Below, one piece after another: positions 6,797-13,686 of a DNA stretch of 16,188 nucleotides (its first letter is position 1; each line of letters starts with the position of its first letter). The stretch is from positions 1 to 16,188 of the forward strand of contig JBARBI010000309.1 in assembly GCA_049792875.1 (NCBI GenBank), given 5' to 3'. The position numbers were made by a program, and so were the translations under genes. The notes under the pieces are model-generated. The model was given only the letters and a program-made list of their open reading frames with translations. It was not told the DNA's origin and made no database searches. Source of the stretch: Sulfotelmatobacter sp049792875. Its GTDB lineage: Bacteria; Acidobacteriota; Terriglobia; Terriglobales; Acidobacteriaceae.

Positions 6797-7606
6797 TCAA
6801 CGAAGGTCATCCAAAAACTGGCGGAGAACTTTGGCTACATCTTGAGGTTGCTCCCACGGCGTGTAGTGGCCAGCTTTCGGAATCACGCGCAACTGGCTGC
6901 CGGCGATGTGCCGGCGCATCAACTCGGCTTCGTTCACTCCGGTCAGGATGTCTTCGTCTCCGGTCACGAGCAGCGTGGGAACATTGATGATCTTCAAGGT
7001 TTCGATGGAGTCGGGGCGTACGGCCATGCCGCGCTGTACCTGGGCGACGTCCTCGGGCGACATCTGCCGCATCATCCGCAGCGCGCCGTCCACCAGATCG
7101 GGACGCATCTCGCGCGTGGTCTTGGCCATGACACGCTGGATCATGGATTCGAAAAACGGTTCGGTGCCGCGGTCGAGAACGTCGTTGGCGGCCTGCAGCC
7201 TCCCGGCTCGCGCTTCGGGACCGTCGGCCGGCGCTTTGGTATTGCACAATCCGAGAGCGGCTACGCGGCCACGATGTCTTCGCCAGAACTCAAACAGCGC
7301 GTATCCGCCAATTGAGACCCCAACCAGTGGAGCGCGACCGACGTCGGCGTCGTCCATCACATGTGCGATGTCGTCGGCATGTTTCTCCATGGTTGCCGGG
7401 CCTTCCCCGACACCAGACTCACCGTGCCCGCGGAGATCAGGCAGCACCACGCGATACCGCGTGGCGAGAGCCTCGGCCACCGGCAGCCAGAATTCATGAT
7501 TGGCAGGGAAAGGATGCAGCAGCACGACCGGGGAACCGTCGCCGAGCACCCAGTAGACAATCTCGGCGTCGCTGCTCTTGATGCGCTGGGAGGGAGTGCG
7601 CTCCAT
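6797..7606 (-). CDS. Alpha/beta-hydrolase fold protein
   Basis: 269 residues from the ATG at 7606. The frame runs on 18 codons upstream without a better start. It has the full alpha/beta-hydrolase layout: HPFPANHEFW oxyanion-loop region (31-40), DLRGHGES (57-64), nucleophile elbow GVSIGGY (Ser98), acid in TGDEDILTG (Asp219 probable), and AGHYTPWEQP (His247). The cap (about 125-195) is helical and Met/Arg-rich. It is cytosolic, with no signal peptide. The closest familiar group is the 3-oxoadipate enol-lactonase/esterase-like set, but the substrate is not determined. There is no Shine-Dalgarno; TGTTTTAAT ends 7 bases before the ATG, suggesting a leaderless transcript. Confidence 0.92.
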   Translation of the reverse strand: MERTPSQRIKSSDAEIVYWVLGDGSPVVLLHPFPANHEFWLPVAEALATRYRVVLPDLRGHGESGVGEGPATMEKHADDIAHVMDDADVGRAPLVGVSIGGYALFEFWRRHRGRVAALGLCNTKAPADGPEARAGRLQAANDVLDRGTEPFFESMIQRVMAKTTREMRPDLVDGALRMMRQMSPEDVAQVQRGMAVRPDSIETLKIINVPTLLVTGDEDILTGVNEAELMRRHIAGSQLRVIPKAGHYTPWEQPQDVAKVLRQFLDDLR

Positions 7607-7650
7607 GCTGGTGATTAAAACACAAGCGCCCCGGCACAGCTCACCTAGAC

Positions 7651-7730
7651 CCGGACGCATTCGTCCGGGCGAGAGTCGGACATGGCAAGGCGCCGAGGCG
7701 CGGGCCGACGCATGCGTCCGCCGCTACGTG
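7651..7730. repeat. GGACGCATTCGTCC paired palindromic element (copy 2)
   Basis: It begins with the same left arm as the element at 4766 (GGACGCATTCGTCCGGGCG, 7653-7671) and ends with a right arm changed to a perfect palindrome, GACGCATGCGTC (7707-7718), plus CGCCGCTACGTG. The ends are conserved and the middle is unrelated in sequence, as expected if only the palindromes are under selection or are mobile. It lies between the hydrolase start and the PspC-like gene end. Confidence 0.8.
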
Positions 7731-7742
7731 GGCGAATGAGGA

Positions 7743-8057
7743 TCACGGGGTCGTTACTTGTTGTCCGACCACCGGGGCGGCAAGCAGCAGGGGCTCTTCC
7801 GGCATGACGATCCACGCGATGATGTAGGCAAGGAAACCGAAGCCGGTCATGAATGCCGTGATCAGCCACACCACCCGCACCAGGGTGACGTCGAGGTCGA
7901 AGTACTCCGAGAAACCGAGGCAAACGCCCGCGACCTTGCGCCCCAGCCGCGGACGGACCAGCTTGGTCCGGGCCAGAGAAGCGCCGATGCGAACGCCGCA
8001 ATAAGCGCACACGGCCGCATCGTCCTGAATCACTTTTCCGCAGTAGTTGCAGTACAT
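7743..8057 (-). CDS. Zinc-ribbon / PspC-domain membrane protein
   Basis: 104 residues. An N-terminal zinc ribbon (Cys3-x2-Cys6 and Cys17-x2-Cys20) is fused to a PspC domain (about 34-90) with the family's typical order: LGRKVAGVCLGFSEYFDLD, then one or two membrane passes (VVWLITAFMTGFGFLAYIIAW) and the MPEE end. PspC proteins are small inner-membrane partners in envelope-stress responses in enterobacteria. No other phage-shock gene is nearby, so a stress role is only inferred. The zinc ribbon replaces the usual short cytoplasmic head and may bind a protein or nucleic acid. GGAGG lies about 8 bases before the ATG and supports the start. Confidence 0.9.
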   Translation of the reverse strand: MYCNYCGKVIQDDAAVCAYCGVRIGASLARTKLVRPRLGRKVAGVCLGFSEYFDLDVTLVRVVWLITAFMTGFGFLAYIIAWIVMPEEPLLLAAPVVGQQVTTP

Positions 8058-8177
8058 GACTCCGCCTCCACTCGATAGTACGTAATTGTAAACCGAAAGT
8101 TCCCGTCGGCCGCAGGGCTCCAGGTCGCGCTAGCCTGAAGATCAGCCTTGCCAAACCGCACCTCGCTGCGCTTGGCA

Positions 8178-8206
8178 GGACAGCCGAGGTGACTGTCCCC
8201 ACATGA
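8178..8206. repeat. GGACAGCC dispersed repeat (copy B)
   Basis: GGACAG-ccgaggtga-CTGTCC followed by CCACATGA matches copy A at 63-92 in its ends and order. It lies between the TPR gene's stop and the PspC-like gene. Confidence 0.65.
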
Positions 8207-8248
8207 GCGATGCTAACCCGCCATGGTGATCAGATCAGCAGCAAGACT

Positions 8249-9442
8249 TCATTCCCGGTAGGCTTCTTTGATGTAGCGGCGCGCCTGGTCCGCGGGGCCG
8301 GTGTTGGCGTTGCCGGCCAGCACGGTTTGATATTTCTTCATGGCCAGATCGCGTTTGTCCAGGAGGTCGTACATTTCTCCGGCGGCCAAATTGGCTTTTT
8401 GCAGGATGTCGGGATCAGGGTTGGGAGCTTCGTTGACCAAGTCATAGGCAGCGGCCGCCCCGGCAAGATTCTTCTCGCTACGCAGCAACTCGCCCAGGCC
8501 CCACGCTGCCAGTTCGTAATGCAGGTTGCCATACTTCCCTTCCCGGCCGTTTTGCCAGACTTTGCGATACTCGGCCTCGGCTTCTTGCAGACGGCCAGCC
8601 GCGCGCTGCAGGTTGGCCACTTCGGTAGGGAACAAGTGATTCTTGGGATACTTCGCCGAGAGCTCGTTCATGTAACCGAGGGCCTCGTCGTACTGGTGTT
8701 CCCGGCGGAGAAACAGGGTCAGCACAACCTTGGCGTCCAGCGAATTTTCGCCGTCGGTCTTGGCGACGTCACGAAGGTATTCGAGACCTTTCTCTTTCGA
8801 TCCGCTCAATCCGGCCAGCGCCGCGGCGACCTTGACGCTCCAGGGCAGGTTGCCGATGACGTAGTTGTGGGTGCCCACAACCATTTTGGCGTCGATATAG
8901 TTGGGATCGAGTTCGAGCACATGTTCATGGTCGTGGCGCGCACCTACGGCGTTGCGCAGGGCGGAAAACCAGGCCCGCTCCACCAGGCCCGTGTAGACCG
9001 CGAATTGGGCTCGGGTGACCCCGCGGCTGTAAAGGGCGTTTACGTCTTTCGGATTGGCCTGCAGTTCCTCCTCTTCCAGATCCTCTGCCTGCCGGGCCAG
9101 TTGCTTGATGCGCTCCTTGATCTTCGGATCGGTCGGCCGGGGTGTACGCCCGATGAAGCTGTCGTTGGCATAGTCGCCGGTGTTCATCGCTCCGGTGTCA
9201 TAGAGATCATGCATCAGGACCACAGTCAAGAGGTGGTTGACCGCAAAGGGATCGTTCGGATGCTTCTCCAGAATCTTCTCGAACTCCTGGGTGGAGCGGT
9301 CGTATTCCATGTTGTAGAAGTGATCGAAGGCAGCGTCGCTCTGGGGGTCGTGCGGCGCGCCGTGGGAACGAACCTCGGCTGGGCGCGACTGGCTGGCCCC
9401 TGGAATACATAAGGCAAACAGGAGGCACAACCGGATGAGCAC
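8249..9442 (-). CDS. Secreted tetratricopeptide-repeat protein
   Basis: 397 residues if translation begins at the GTG at 9442, chosen because it directly starts a signal peptide (LIRLCLLFALCIPGA, cleavage near residue 18). The frame is open up to a TTG at 9604, but that extra 54-residue stretch is Arg/Ser-rich and unlike protein. No strong Shine-Dalgarno is visible at either. The mature chain is helical: a clear TPR at about 36-70 (AAFDHFYNMEYDRSTQEF), an Asp/Glu-rich linker (100-135), and TPR-like pairs at about 235-300 and 345-395. Such proteins act as protein-protein scaffolds in the periplasm or outer envelope. The partner is unknown and no operon neighbour is close. Confidence 0.8.
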   Translation of the reverse strand: MLIRLCLLFALCIPGASQSRPAEVRSHGAPHDPQSDAAFDHFYNMEYDRSTQEFEKILEKHPNDPFAVNHLLTVVLMHDLYDTGAMNTGDYANDSFIGRTPRPTDPKIKERIKQLARQAEDLEEEELQANPKDVNALYSRGVTRAQFAVYTGLVERAWFSALRNAVGARHDHEHVLELDPNYIDAKMVVGTHNYVIGNLPWSVKVAAALAGLSGSKEKGLEYLRDVAKTDGENSLDAKVVLTLFLRREHQYDEALGYMNELSAKYPKNHLFPTEVANLQRAAGRLQEAEAEYRKVWQNGREGKYGNLHYELAAWGLGELLRSEKNLAGAAAAYDLVNEAPNPDPDILQKANLAAGEMYDLLDKRDLAMKKYQTVLAGNANTGPADQARRYIKEAYRE

Positions 9443-10157
9443 ATCAGCCAGGGCGTGAGGATTGGAGCTATCCCGGCGGGACTCGCTCGGTGCTCTCACG
9501 CTTACCCGGCAGTTGCCTGCGGGGCTATCACATACCGCCGCTTTGCGGCTGGGGTCTGGCAGATCTCGTTTCACCGCTCTCCCACAGAATCCGTACTCAG
9601 GCAACCCTCTTTTAGTGTTGGCCTAAGCGCGGTTGAGAAATTCGTTGGTGCCGTCACAGGTCAGTTGCCCTTAGTTTAAACGAACCAGCAAAGACGTGCT
9701 CAGGGTTTGTCCGGCGGCTCACAGCCGATGAGCCCGAACCAAGAACGTCAGCTATGTGCCTTGCACGCTACCTGCCTGGGCCGCCCGGCACCCCTATAAT
9801 CTGCGCAGCTAGAGACTGATCGAGGTTGCGGGAAGGTTCCCAGATGCAAGCTGCGCGCGGTCCCCGAATGGAGCTCGGAGGACAGGCGGCGCTGTAGTCA
9901 GGATGCTGATGCGAGGGCATCCTGATTCTGAGCCGTCCCGCATCCTGTTCAGAGTTGTGGTTGGCATCCTTGGAGTCCCTGAGCTTTCGTAACTGGTGCA
10001 ACTTTACTCGCCGATTCGGGTAATTATTGCTTGCGTCGCCGCTCTGGGAATGATCGAAGGAAATGCAAGTATCTGTCCTTGATGCAGTTAGAGTCGGTCT
10101 AGCTTTGGCGGTTGGAATGCCATGAGGGCCTTAAGGTTTTCGCCCGTAGGACATTAT
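9443..10157. other. Long gene-poor region
   Basis: About 715 bases without a convincing gene on either strand. It contains TATAAT (9795-9800) on the plus strand without a good -35, a CTGCGCAG palindrome just after it (9801-9808), and a perfect 9-bp hairpin TCAGGATGC / GCATCCTGA (9898-9925). A small RNA or a long leader of the next gene is possible. No tRNA, SRP, 6S or known riboswitch pattern was recognised. Confidence 0.4.
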
Positions 10158-10706
10158 ATGTCGCAGGTAGTTCAAGAAGCGCAGCCGGACGAGTTCTGGA
10201 GGCCGCCCTCGCTGGCGGCAGAGGATGGGATCGTTCTCCGCGAGACCATTCCCACCATGGCCGAAACGTGCCGGCGTTGCGGCACGGAGTTTCTGCTGGG
10301 TTCGCGCTTTTGCCATTCCTGCGGCGGCCGGCGCCCCGAGGCTATCAGCGACGCCGCCAAGGCGGACGCCGCTGCCTTGGCCGGACTTTGGGAGCGGGGA
10401 ATCGCCCAACTGCACTCCATCCTTGCGGGATTTTCGTGGCGCAAGATCAAGTTTCCCTCCTGGCTGCGCTATCTCCACTTCCACGAGATCCGGAACTGGG
10501 TTGGCCTCCCGACAGCATCACTCATTGCATTTGTGATGGGTCTCGGTTGTGTTGCAGGGGCAGTCTCGGTCGGACTGCTTACGGCCAAGACGCTTGTAGA
10601 TTGGCAGGCCATTCAAATTTACCGGGCGGAATGGCTGTTGGCGGCAACCGCCTCATTTGTGGCAGCGATTCTGCTCAAGAAACCTTCTCATCGCGACCCC
10701 GACTAA
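10158..10706 (+). CDS. Zinc-ribbon membrane protein, hypothetical
   Basis: 182 residues from the ATG at 10158, preferred because AGGA lies 6 bases upstream. An in-frame ATG at 10122 has no ribosome site. A four-Cys zinc ribbon (CRRCG at 38-42, CHSCGG at 52-57) follows a short polar head. An Ala-rich helix (63-90) and a basic, aromatic stretch (WRKIKFPSWLRYLHFH) lead to two membrane segments (about 117-143 and 158-174) and a short basic cytoplasmic end. No enzyme motif is visible. Together with the zinc-ribbon/PspC protein at 7743 it gives two zinc-ribbon membrane proteins in the window. It is convergent with thiD, 48 bases apart. Confidence 0.75.
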   Translation: MSQVVQEAQPDEFWRPPSLAAEDGIVLRETIPTMAETCRRCGTEFLLGSRFCHSCGGRRPEAISDAAKADAAALAGLWERGIAQLHSILAGFSWRKIKFPSWLRYLHFHEIRNWVGLPTASLIAFVMGLGCVAGAVSVGLLTAKTLVDWQAIQIYRAEWLLAATASFVAAILLKKPSHRDPD

Positions 10707-10739
10707 CCCCTCAAGAAAGTCCTAAGGGCTAATACCCGA

Positions 10740-10754
10740 GCCGCACCACGCGGC
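10740..10754. terminator. Hairpin between convergent genes
   Basis: GCCGC-accac-GCGGC lies immediately next to thiD's stop and 34 bases past the plus-strand gene's stop. It has no T-run on either strand, so it is at best a weak or factor-assisted terminator shared by both genes. Confidence 0.35.
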
Positions 10755-11642
10755 CTAGGTTTCGCTGCCGGAGCCGGCCGCACGACGTTGCTGGCTCATT
10801 CGATAAAGATGGTGCACTGGTCCAGTTCCCCGGCCAACGGGCTGCCCGTTGGAGATGGCGGCCGCGACAAAGGTTTTCGCCAGCAGTGCAGCTTCGGCCA
10901 ATCCCCGGTCGAGAGCCAGATGACATGCCATGGCGGTCGCGAACGCGCAGCCCGTGCCGTGGGTCGAGTTGGAACGCTGGCGCTCCGCTTTGAAGATTTC
11001 CTGTTCGATCCCACGCTTTGTGGTGAAACTCAGCAGATCCAGGGCTTTCTCGAGATGGCCTCCTGTGATAACCACGGCCGAGGCGCCCATCTCATGCAGC
11101 TTTGCCGAGGCAGCTTTCATTTCCTCCAGGTCGGTGACCGGCATACCCGTCAACACCGCCGCCTCGTCTATGTTGGGCGTCACGACATCTGCCAGAGGTA
11201 TGAGCTTCTCGATCAGCAATCTCGTTCCCGCAGCATCGAGAAGTTCAGCGCTGGAAGAGGACTTAAGGATGGGATCCAGCACGATATTGGGCAGGCGAGC
11301 CTTACCAGACCGATTCGCAGGTAGGCCCTGGCGCGGCGGGGATGGCTCGCCGGATAGGAAGTCTGCAACTGCTTTGACCACCTTCCCCGATCCAAGCATC
11401 CCGATGTGAACCGCGGCAATGTCGAGGTCGGCGACCAGTTCGTTCAGAGTGTCGGAGATTAGGGCCGGGTCAACCACTTCAACCCGCTTTACCCCGGAGG
11501 TGGATTGCACAGTCATGGCGGTGATGCATGCCACCCCATAGCAGGCGTGAGCGGCAATCGTCTTGATATCGGCGGTCACACCAGCCCCTGAGGATGGATC
11601 GAACCCCGCGATGGTGAGTACGATAGGTGGTTTTTCGGGCAT
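10755..11642 (-). CDS. thiD: Hydroxymethylpyrimidine (phosphate) kinase
   Basis: 295 residues. It phosphorylates HMP and HMP-phosphate to the diphosphate used in thiamine synthesis (ribokinase-like fold, cytoplasm). Motifs are IAGFDPSSGAGVTADIKT (11-28), HIGMLGS (79-85), VLDPIL (121-126), TPNIDEAAVLTG (155-166), VITGGH (191-196) and the anion-hole GTGC with its conserved Cys232. The ATG at 11642 is used, with AAGG 5 bases upstream; a TTG five codons earlier is less likely. The chain is longer than the usual 260-270 residues. An extra Pro/Arg-rich stretch at about 98-117 lies exactly where the DNA shows an inverted-repeat insert, and there is a basic tail after residue 282. No TPP riboswitch is seen and no other thi gene is nearby. 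Confidence 0.95.
   Translation of the reverse strand: MPEKPPIVLTIAGFDPSSGAGVTADIKTIAAHACYGVACITAMTVQSTSGVKRVEVVDPALISDTLNELVADLDIAAVHIGMLGSGKVVKAVADFLSGEPSPPRQGLPANRSGKARLPNIVLDPILKSSSSAELLDAAGTRLLIEKLIPLADVVTPNIDEAAVLTGMPVTDLEEMKAASAKLHEMGASAVVITGGHLEKALDLLSFTTKRGIEQEIFKAERQRSNSTHGTGCAFATAMACHLALDRGLAEAALLAKTFVAAAISNGQPVGRGTGPVHHLYRMSQQRRAAGSGSET
11294..11351. repeat. Inverted-repeat-bounded insert inside thiD
   Basis: GGCGAGCC (11294-11301) and GGCTCGCC (11344-11351) are perfect 8-bp reverse complements bounding 58 bases. The segment encodes GEPSPPRQGLPANRSGKA, a low-complexity loop between HMP-kinase strands that are normally joined by a short turn. It looks like a small palindromic element inserted in frame. 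Confidence 0.5.
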
Positions 11643-11779
11643 GACCTTCTGGTCCAACGAGTCCGATAGTAACCCGATTCTGGGCCCAGCATCTCACATC
11701 GGCTGCCGTAGGAAGTTACTTTCGGAGCATGGCTGAGCAAAAAAATATGAGGTGCTGGCTTCGGAGTCACCTCTGTAAA

Positions 11780-11795
11780 TGCATGATTCCATGCA
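11780..11795. promoter_or_regulatory. TGCATG/CATGCA inverted repeat
   Basis: TGCATG-attc-CATGCA lies about 140 bases upstream of thiD, in the region between thiD and rlpA. TGCAACT occurs just after it as a direct repeat (11792 and 11808). It may be a regulator site. No promoter pair is clear. Confidence 0.3.
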
Positions 11796-11870
11796 ACTTG
11801 GCGATGGTGCAACTGCAGCTCGTTGATTCTAATGGAGTTGTAAATTCTACCCTGTCGCGTCCGTCGTGCT

Positions 11871-11888
11871 ATTTACTTTTTAGTAAAT
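11871..11888. promoter_or_regulatory. ATTTACT/AGTAAAT inverted repeat in AT-rich divergent region
   Basis: ATTTACT-tttt-AGTAAAT has perfect 7-bp arms. It sits in an AT-rich island (about 11820-11970) that contrasts with the GC-rich surroundings. A TTACGTAA palindrome follows at 11945. It may be an operator or DNA-bending site for rlpA or thiD. No protein-coding frame fits here. Confidence 0.35.
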
Positions 11889-11996
11889 GCGTAAGTTTCC
11901 TAAAATAAAGGCCCTTACCCGCATGTGCCTAAATTACCAATGGGTTACGTAAGATATCCATTACTAGGAGGTCACCGATTACCCTCCCATTTCGCC

Positions 11997-12026
11997 TTGA
12001 CACGTAGTTTGGCAGGCCGATAGCAT
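11997..12026 (+). promoter_or_regulatory. Sigma70-type promoter of rlpA-pyrF
   Basis: A perfect TTGACA (11997-12002), an 18-base spacer and TAGCAT (12021-12026, four of six to consensus). Transcription would start near 12033, giving a 60-base leader before the rlpA ATG. This is the best promoter in the window. Confidence 0.55.
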
Positions 12027-12092
12027 CTACAAACTGCAGCGAAATACTAGCCTTAAGGCCAAGGGCACTTTTGAGTATGCGAGGAGAACTGA

Positions 12093-12602
12093 ATGCGAAG
12101 ATGTATAGCTCATGGACTGGCGATTGTTGGTTTGATCGTCGGCCTGGGAGCGGCTCAGGGACCGAACATCTCGGAGGCGAAACCGGCTCCAGTTAGTTCA
12201 GTTCAAACGAAACCCGAAGTCCGCCAACAGGTCGGCAAGACGAAACCGTATCAAGTCGGGACCGCGTCCTGGTACGGCCAGATTTTTGACGGAAAACCCA
12301 CCGCCAGCGGCGAGCCGTACGATATGTACGACATGACCGCCGCGCACCTGACGCTTCCCATGGGAAGCCATGTCCGGGTCACCAACCTCCGCAACGGACG
12401 GTCGGTGGTGGTCCGGGTCAATGACCGTGGGCCAATCGTGCCGGGCCGGATTATCGACCTGTCGTACGGTGCTGCCCAGGCTTTGCAATTCAAGCAGCGT
12501 GGTCTGCAACGCGTGCGTCTGGATCTGGTCGACCCCCGCCAGCAAAAGCCCGTTTACCAGACAGTCGCGGATAACCGTCCCCCAGTAGCAAAACTCCCGT
12601 AA
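12093..12602 (+). CDS. rlpA: RlpA-family septal/cell-wall lytic transglycosylase
   Basis: 169 residues, exported (signal peptide about 1-21; no lipobox Cys, so not the lipoprotein form). A Pro/Lys/Gln-rich linker (28-52) leads to a double-psi beta-barrel domain (about 53-147): GTASWYG, FDGKPTASGEPYDMYDMTAAH, LPMGSHVRVTN, VRVNDRGP, GRIIDLSYGAA. Glu74, Asp77, His85 and Asp111 have the same spacing (3, 8, 26) as I recall for the functional residues of Pseudomonas RlpA, which cuts naked glycan strands at the septum. There is no SPOR domain, so septal targeting must differ or be absent. AGGAG lies before the ATG and a TTGACA promoter is about 90 bases upstream. Nineteen bases separate it from pyrF. 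Confidence 0.93.
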   Translation: MRRCIAHGLAIVGLIVGLGAAQGPNISEAKPAPVSSVQTKPEVRQQVGKTKPYQVGTASWYGQIFDGKPTASGEPYDMYDMTAAHLTLPMGSHVRVTNLRNGRSVVVRVNDRGPIVPGRIIDLSYGAAQALQFKQRGLQRVRLDLVDPRQQKPVYQTVADNRPPVAKLP

Positions 12603-12621
12603 AAAACATACACTGGCGGGG

Positions 12622-13368
12622 ATGCCAGCGATCCTGCCCAGCATCCCGCACAGCGGCCCAAGCTACCGCAGCGTTGATCCGCGCCAGCGGCTCATTGTTG
12701 CACTGGATGTTTCCACCGCCGCCGCCGCACAGAAGATTGTGGCGGCGGTGGGAGACTCCGCGCTGACCTATAAAGTCGGCATGCAGCTCTATACTGCCGA
12801 AGGGCCGCAGGTGGTGCGGGATCTCGTGGCCTCGGGACGCCGCGTGTTTCTCGACCTGAAATACCATGACATTCCCACCACCGTGGGCGCGGCGGTGGCC
12901 GAAGCAGCAAAGCTCGGGGTCAGCATGTTGACCGTGCACGCGTCAGGCAGCGGCAAGATGCTGCGCGCGGCCGTCGACGCAGCGAGGACGCGTCCGGAAC
13001 TGATCGTGCTTGGCGTCACGGTGCTCACCAGCATGGATGGGAACGATCTGGAAAAAATCGGGATCCGGGGGACCGTGGAAGACAGCGTGGTGCGCCTTGC
13101 CACCATCGCTCTGGCGAACGGATGCCAGGGCGTGGTGACGTCAGCCCGCGAAGCATCTACACTGCGCGCCGAGCTGGGAGATGCGTTCGCCATCGTGACA
13201 CCAGGCGTGCGCCCGGCCGGCAGCAACCTCGGCGATCAGGTCCGCGTCGTCACCCCCGCAGAGGCCATCGCTTCCGGAGCGAGCCACATCGTAGTCGGGC
13301 GTCCCATCACGGAAGCCGCCGATCCGGCGGCGGAAGCGCGGGCGATTCTGGCCCAGATCAGCGGGTAA
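12622..13368 (+). CDS. pyrF: Orotidine-5'-phosphate decarboxylase
   Basis: 248 residues. It decarboxylates OMP to UMP, the last step of pyrimidine synthesis (TIM barrel, cytoplasm). Visible motifs are LIVALDV (24-30, Asp29), YKVGMQL (50-56, Lys51), the catalytic tetrad region DLKYHDIP (Asp78, Lys80, Asp83), LTVHASGS, VTPGVRP and the phosphate-binding IVVGRPITEA near the end. The VALDV and DLKYHD forms fit the common bacterial type. The N-terminus is about 20 residues longer than usual, but no later in-frame start exists before the barrel. It is probably cotranscribed with rlpA. A small hairpin (GGGT/ACCC) overlaps its stop and CCCTG/CAGGG (13379-13397) follows, possible weak 3' ends. Confidence 0.97.
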   Translation: MPAILPSIPHSGPSYRSVDPRQRLIVALDVSTAAAAQKIVAAVGDSALTYKVGMQLYTAEGPQVVRDLVASGRRVFLDLKYHDIPTTVGAAVAEAAKLGVSMLTVHASGSGKMLRAAVDAARTRPELIVLGVTVLTSMDGNDLEKIGIRGTVEDSVVRLATIALANGCQGVVTSAREASTLRAELGDAFAIVTPGVRPAGSNLGDQVRVVTPAEAIASGASHIVVGRPITEAADPAAEARAILAQISG

Positions 13369-13409
13369 AACCCATAAACCCTGGCCATCTGACAGGGCAG
13401 GAGAATGGG

Positions 13410-13430
13410 TAGTATGTTGGTGGTATACTA
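13410..13430 (+). promoter_or_regulatory. Toxin-antitoxin promoter/operator
   Basis: TAGTAT (13410-13415) and ATACTA (13425-13430) are inverted half sites. TATACT (13424-13429), a good -10 box, overlaps the right half and lies 6 bases before the antitoxin ATG. No Shine-Dalgarno fits in between. Repression by the antitoxin at this site, with a leaderless transcript, is the simplest reading. Confidence 0.45.
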
Positions 13431-13435
13431 GTAGC

Positions 13436-13672
13436 ATGAAAGAGAAGACATCTGTCACACTCTCGCCTGAGGTGCTGACCGGGATCGACCGTCTGGCCGG
13501 TTCAAAACGCTCGCGCTCCGCCTTCATTGAGGATGTTCTTCGCCAGTATCTGAGAGAGCAGGTCAGAGCCGAACGGGGTGCACGCGACCTCGCCATTCTC
13601 AATAAATATGCGAAGGAACTAAACGTGGACGCTGAAGATGGCCTTGAAGACCAGGCATCCGAAGAGGGCTAG
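13436..13672 (+). CDS. Ribbon-helix-helix (CopG-type) antitoxin
   Basis: 78 residues. The N-terminal ribbon-helix-helix unit (about 3-44) shows the usual TSVTLSPEVLTGIDRLAG strand-helix, a SRSAFIEDVL turn-helix and a charged extension. The C-terminal half is acidic (about 65-78), as expected for the unfolded toxin-binding tail. As a dimer it would bind the inverted repeat just upstream and repress the pair. The paired gene starts 14 bases downstream. The ATG is preceded by a -10-like box, not a ribosome site. Confidence 0.85.
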   Translation: MKEKTSVTLSPEVLTGIDRLAGSKRSRSAFIEDVLRQYLREQVRAERGARDLAILNKYAKELNVDAEDGLEDQASEEG

Positions 13673-13686
13673 CCACGTATCCGCGC

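Noticed and set aside
8210..9412. 400-codon plus-strand frame opposite the TPR gene
   Set aside because: It is a mirror of the TPR coding strand. The minus frame has a signal peptide and TPR motifs, while the plus frame has no family features.
11643..11760. TPP riboswitch upstream of thiD
   Set aside because: The conserved CTGAGA and the later pyrophosphate-helix motif were looked for on the minus strand and not found.
11890..12092. c-di-AMP (ydaO-type) or c-di-GMP riboswitch upstream of rlpA
   Set aside because: Such switches often precede wall hydrolases, but the conserved cores were not recognised here.
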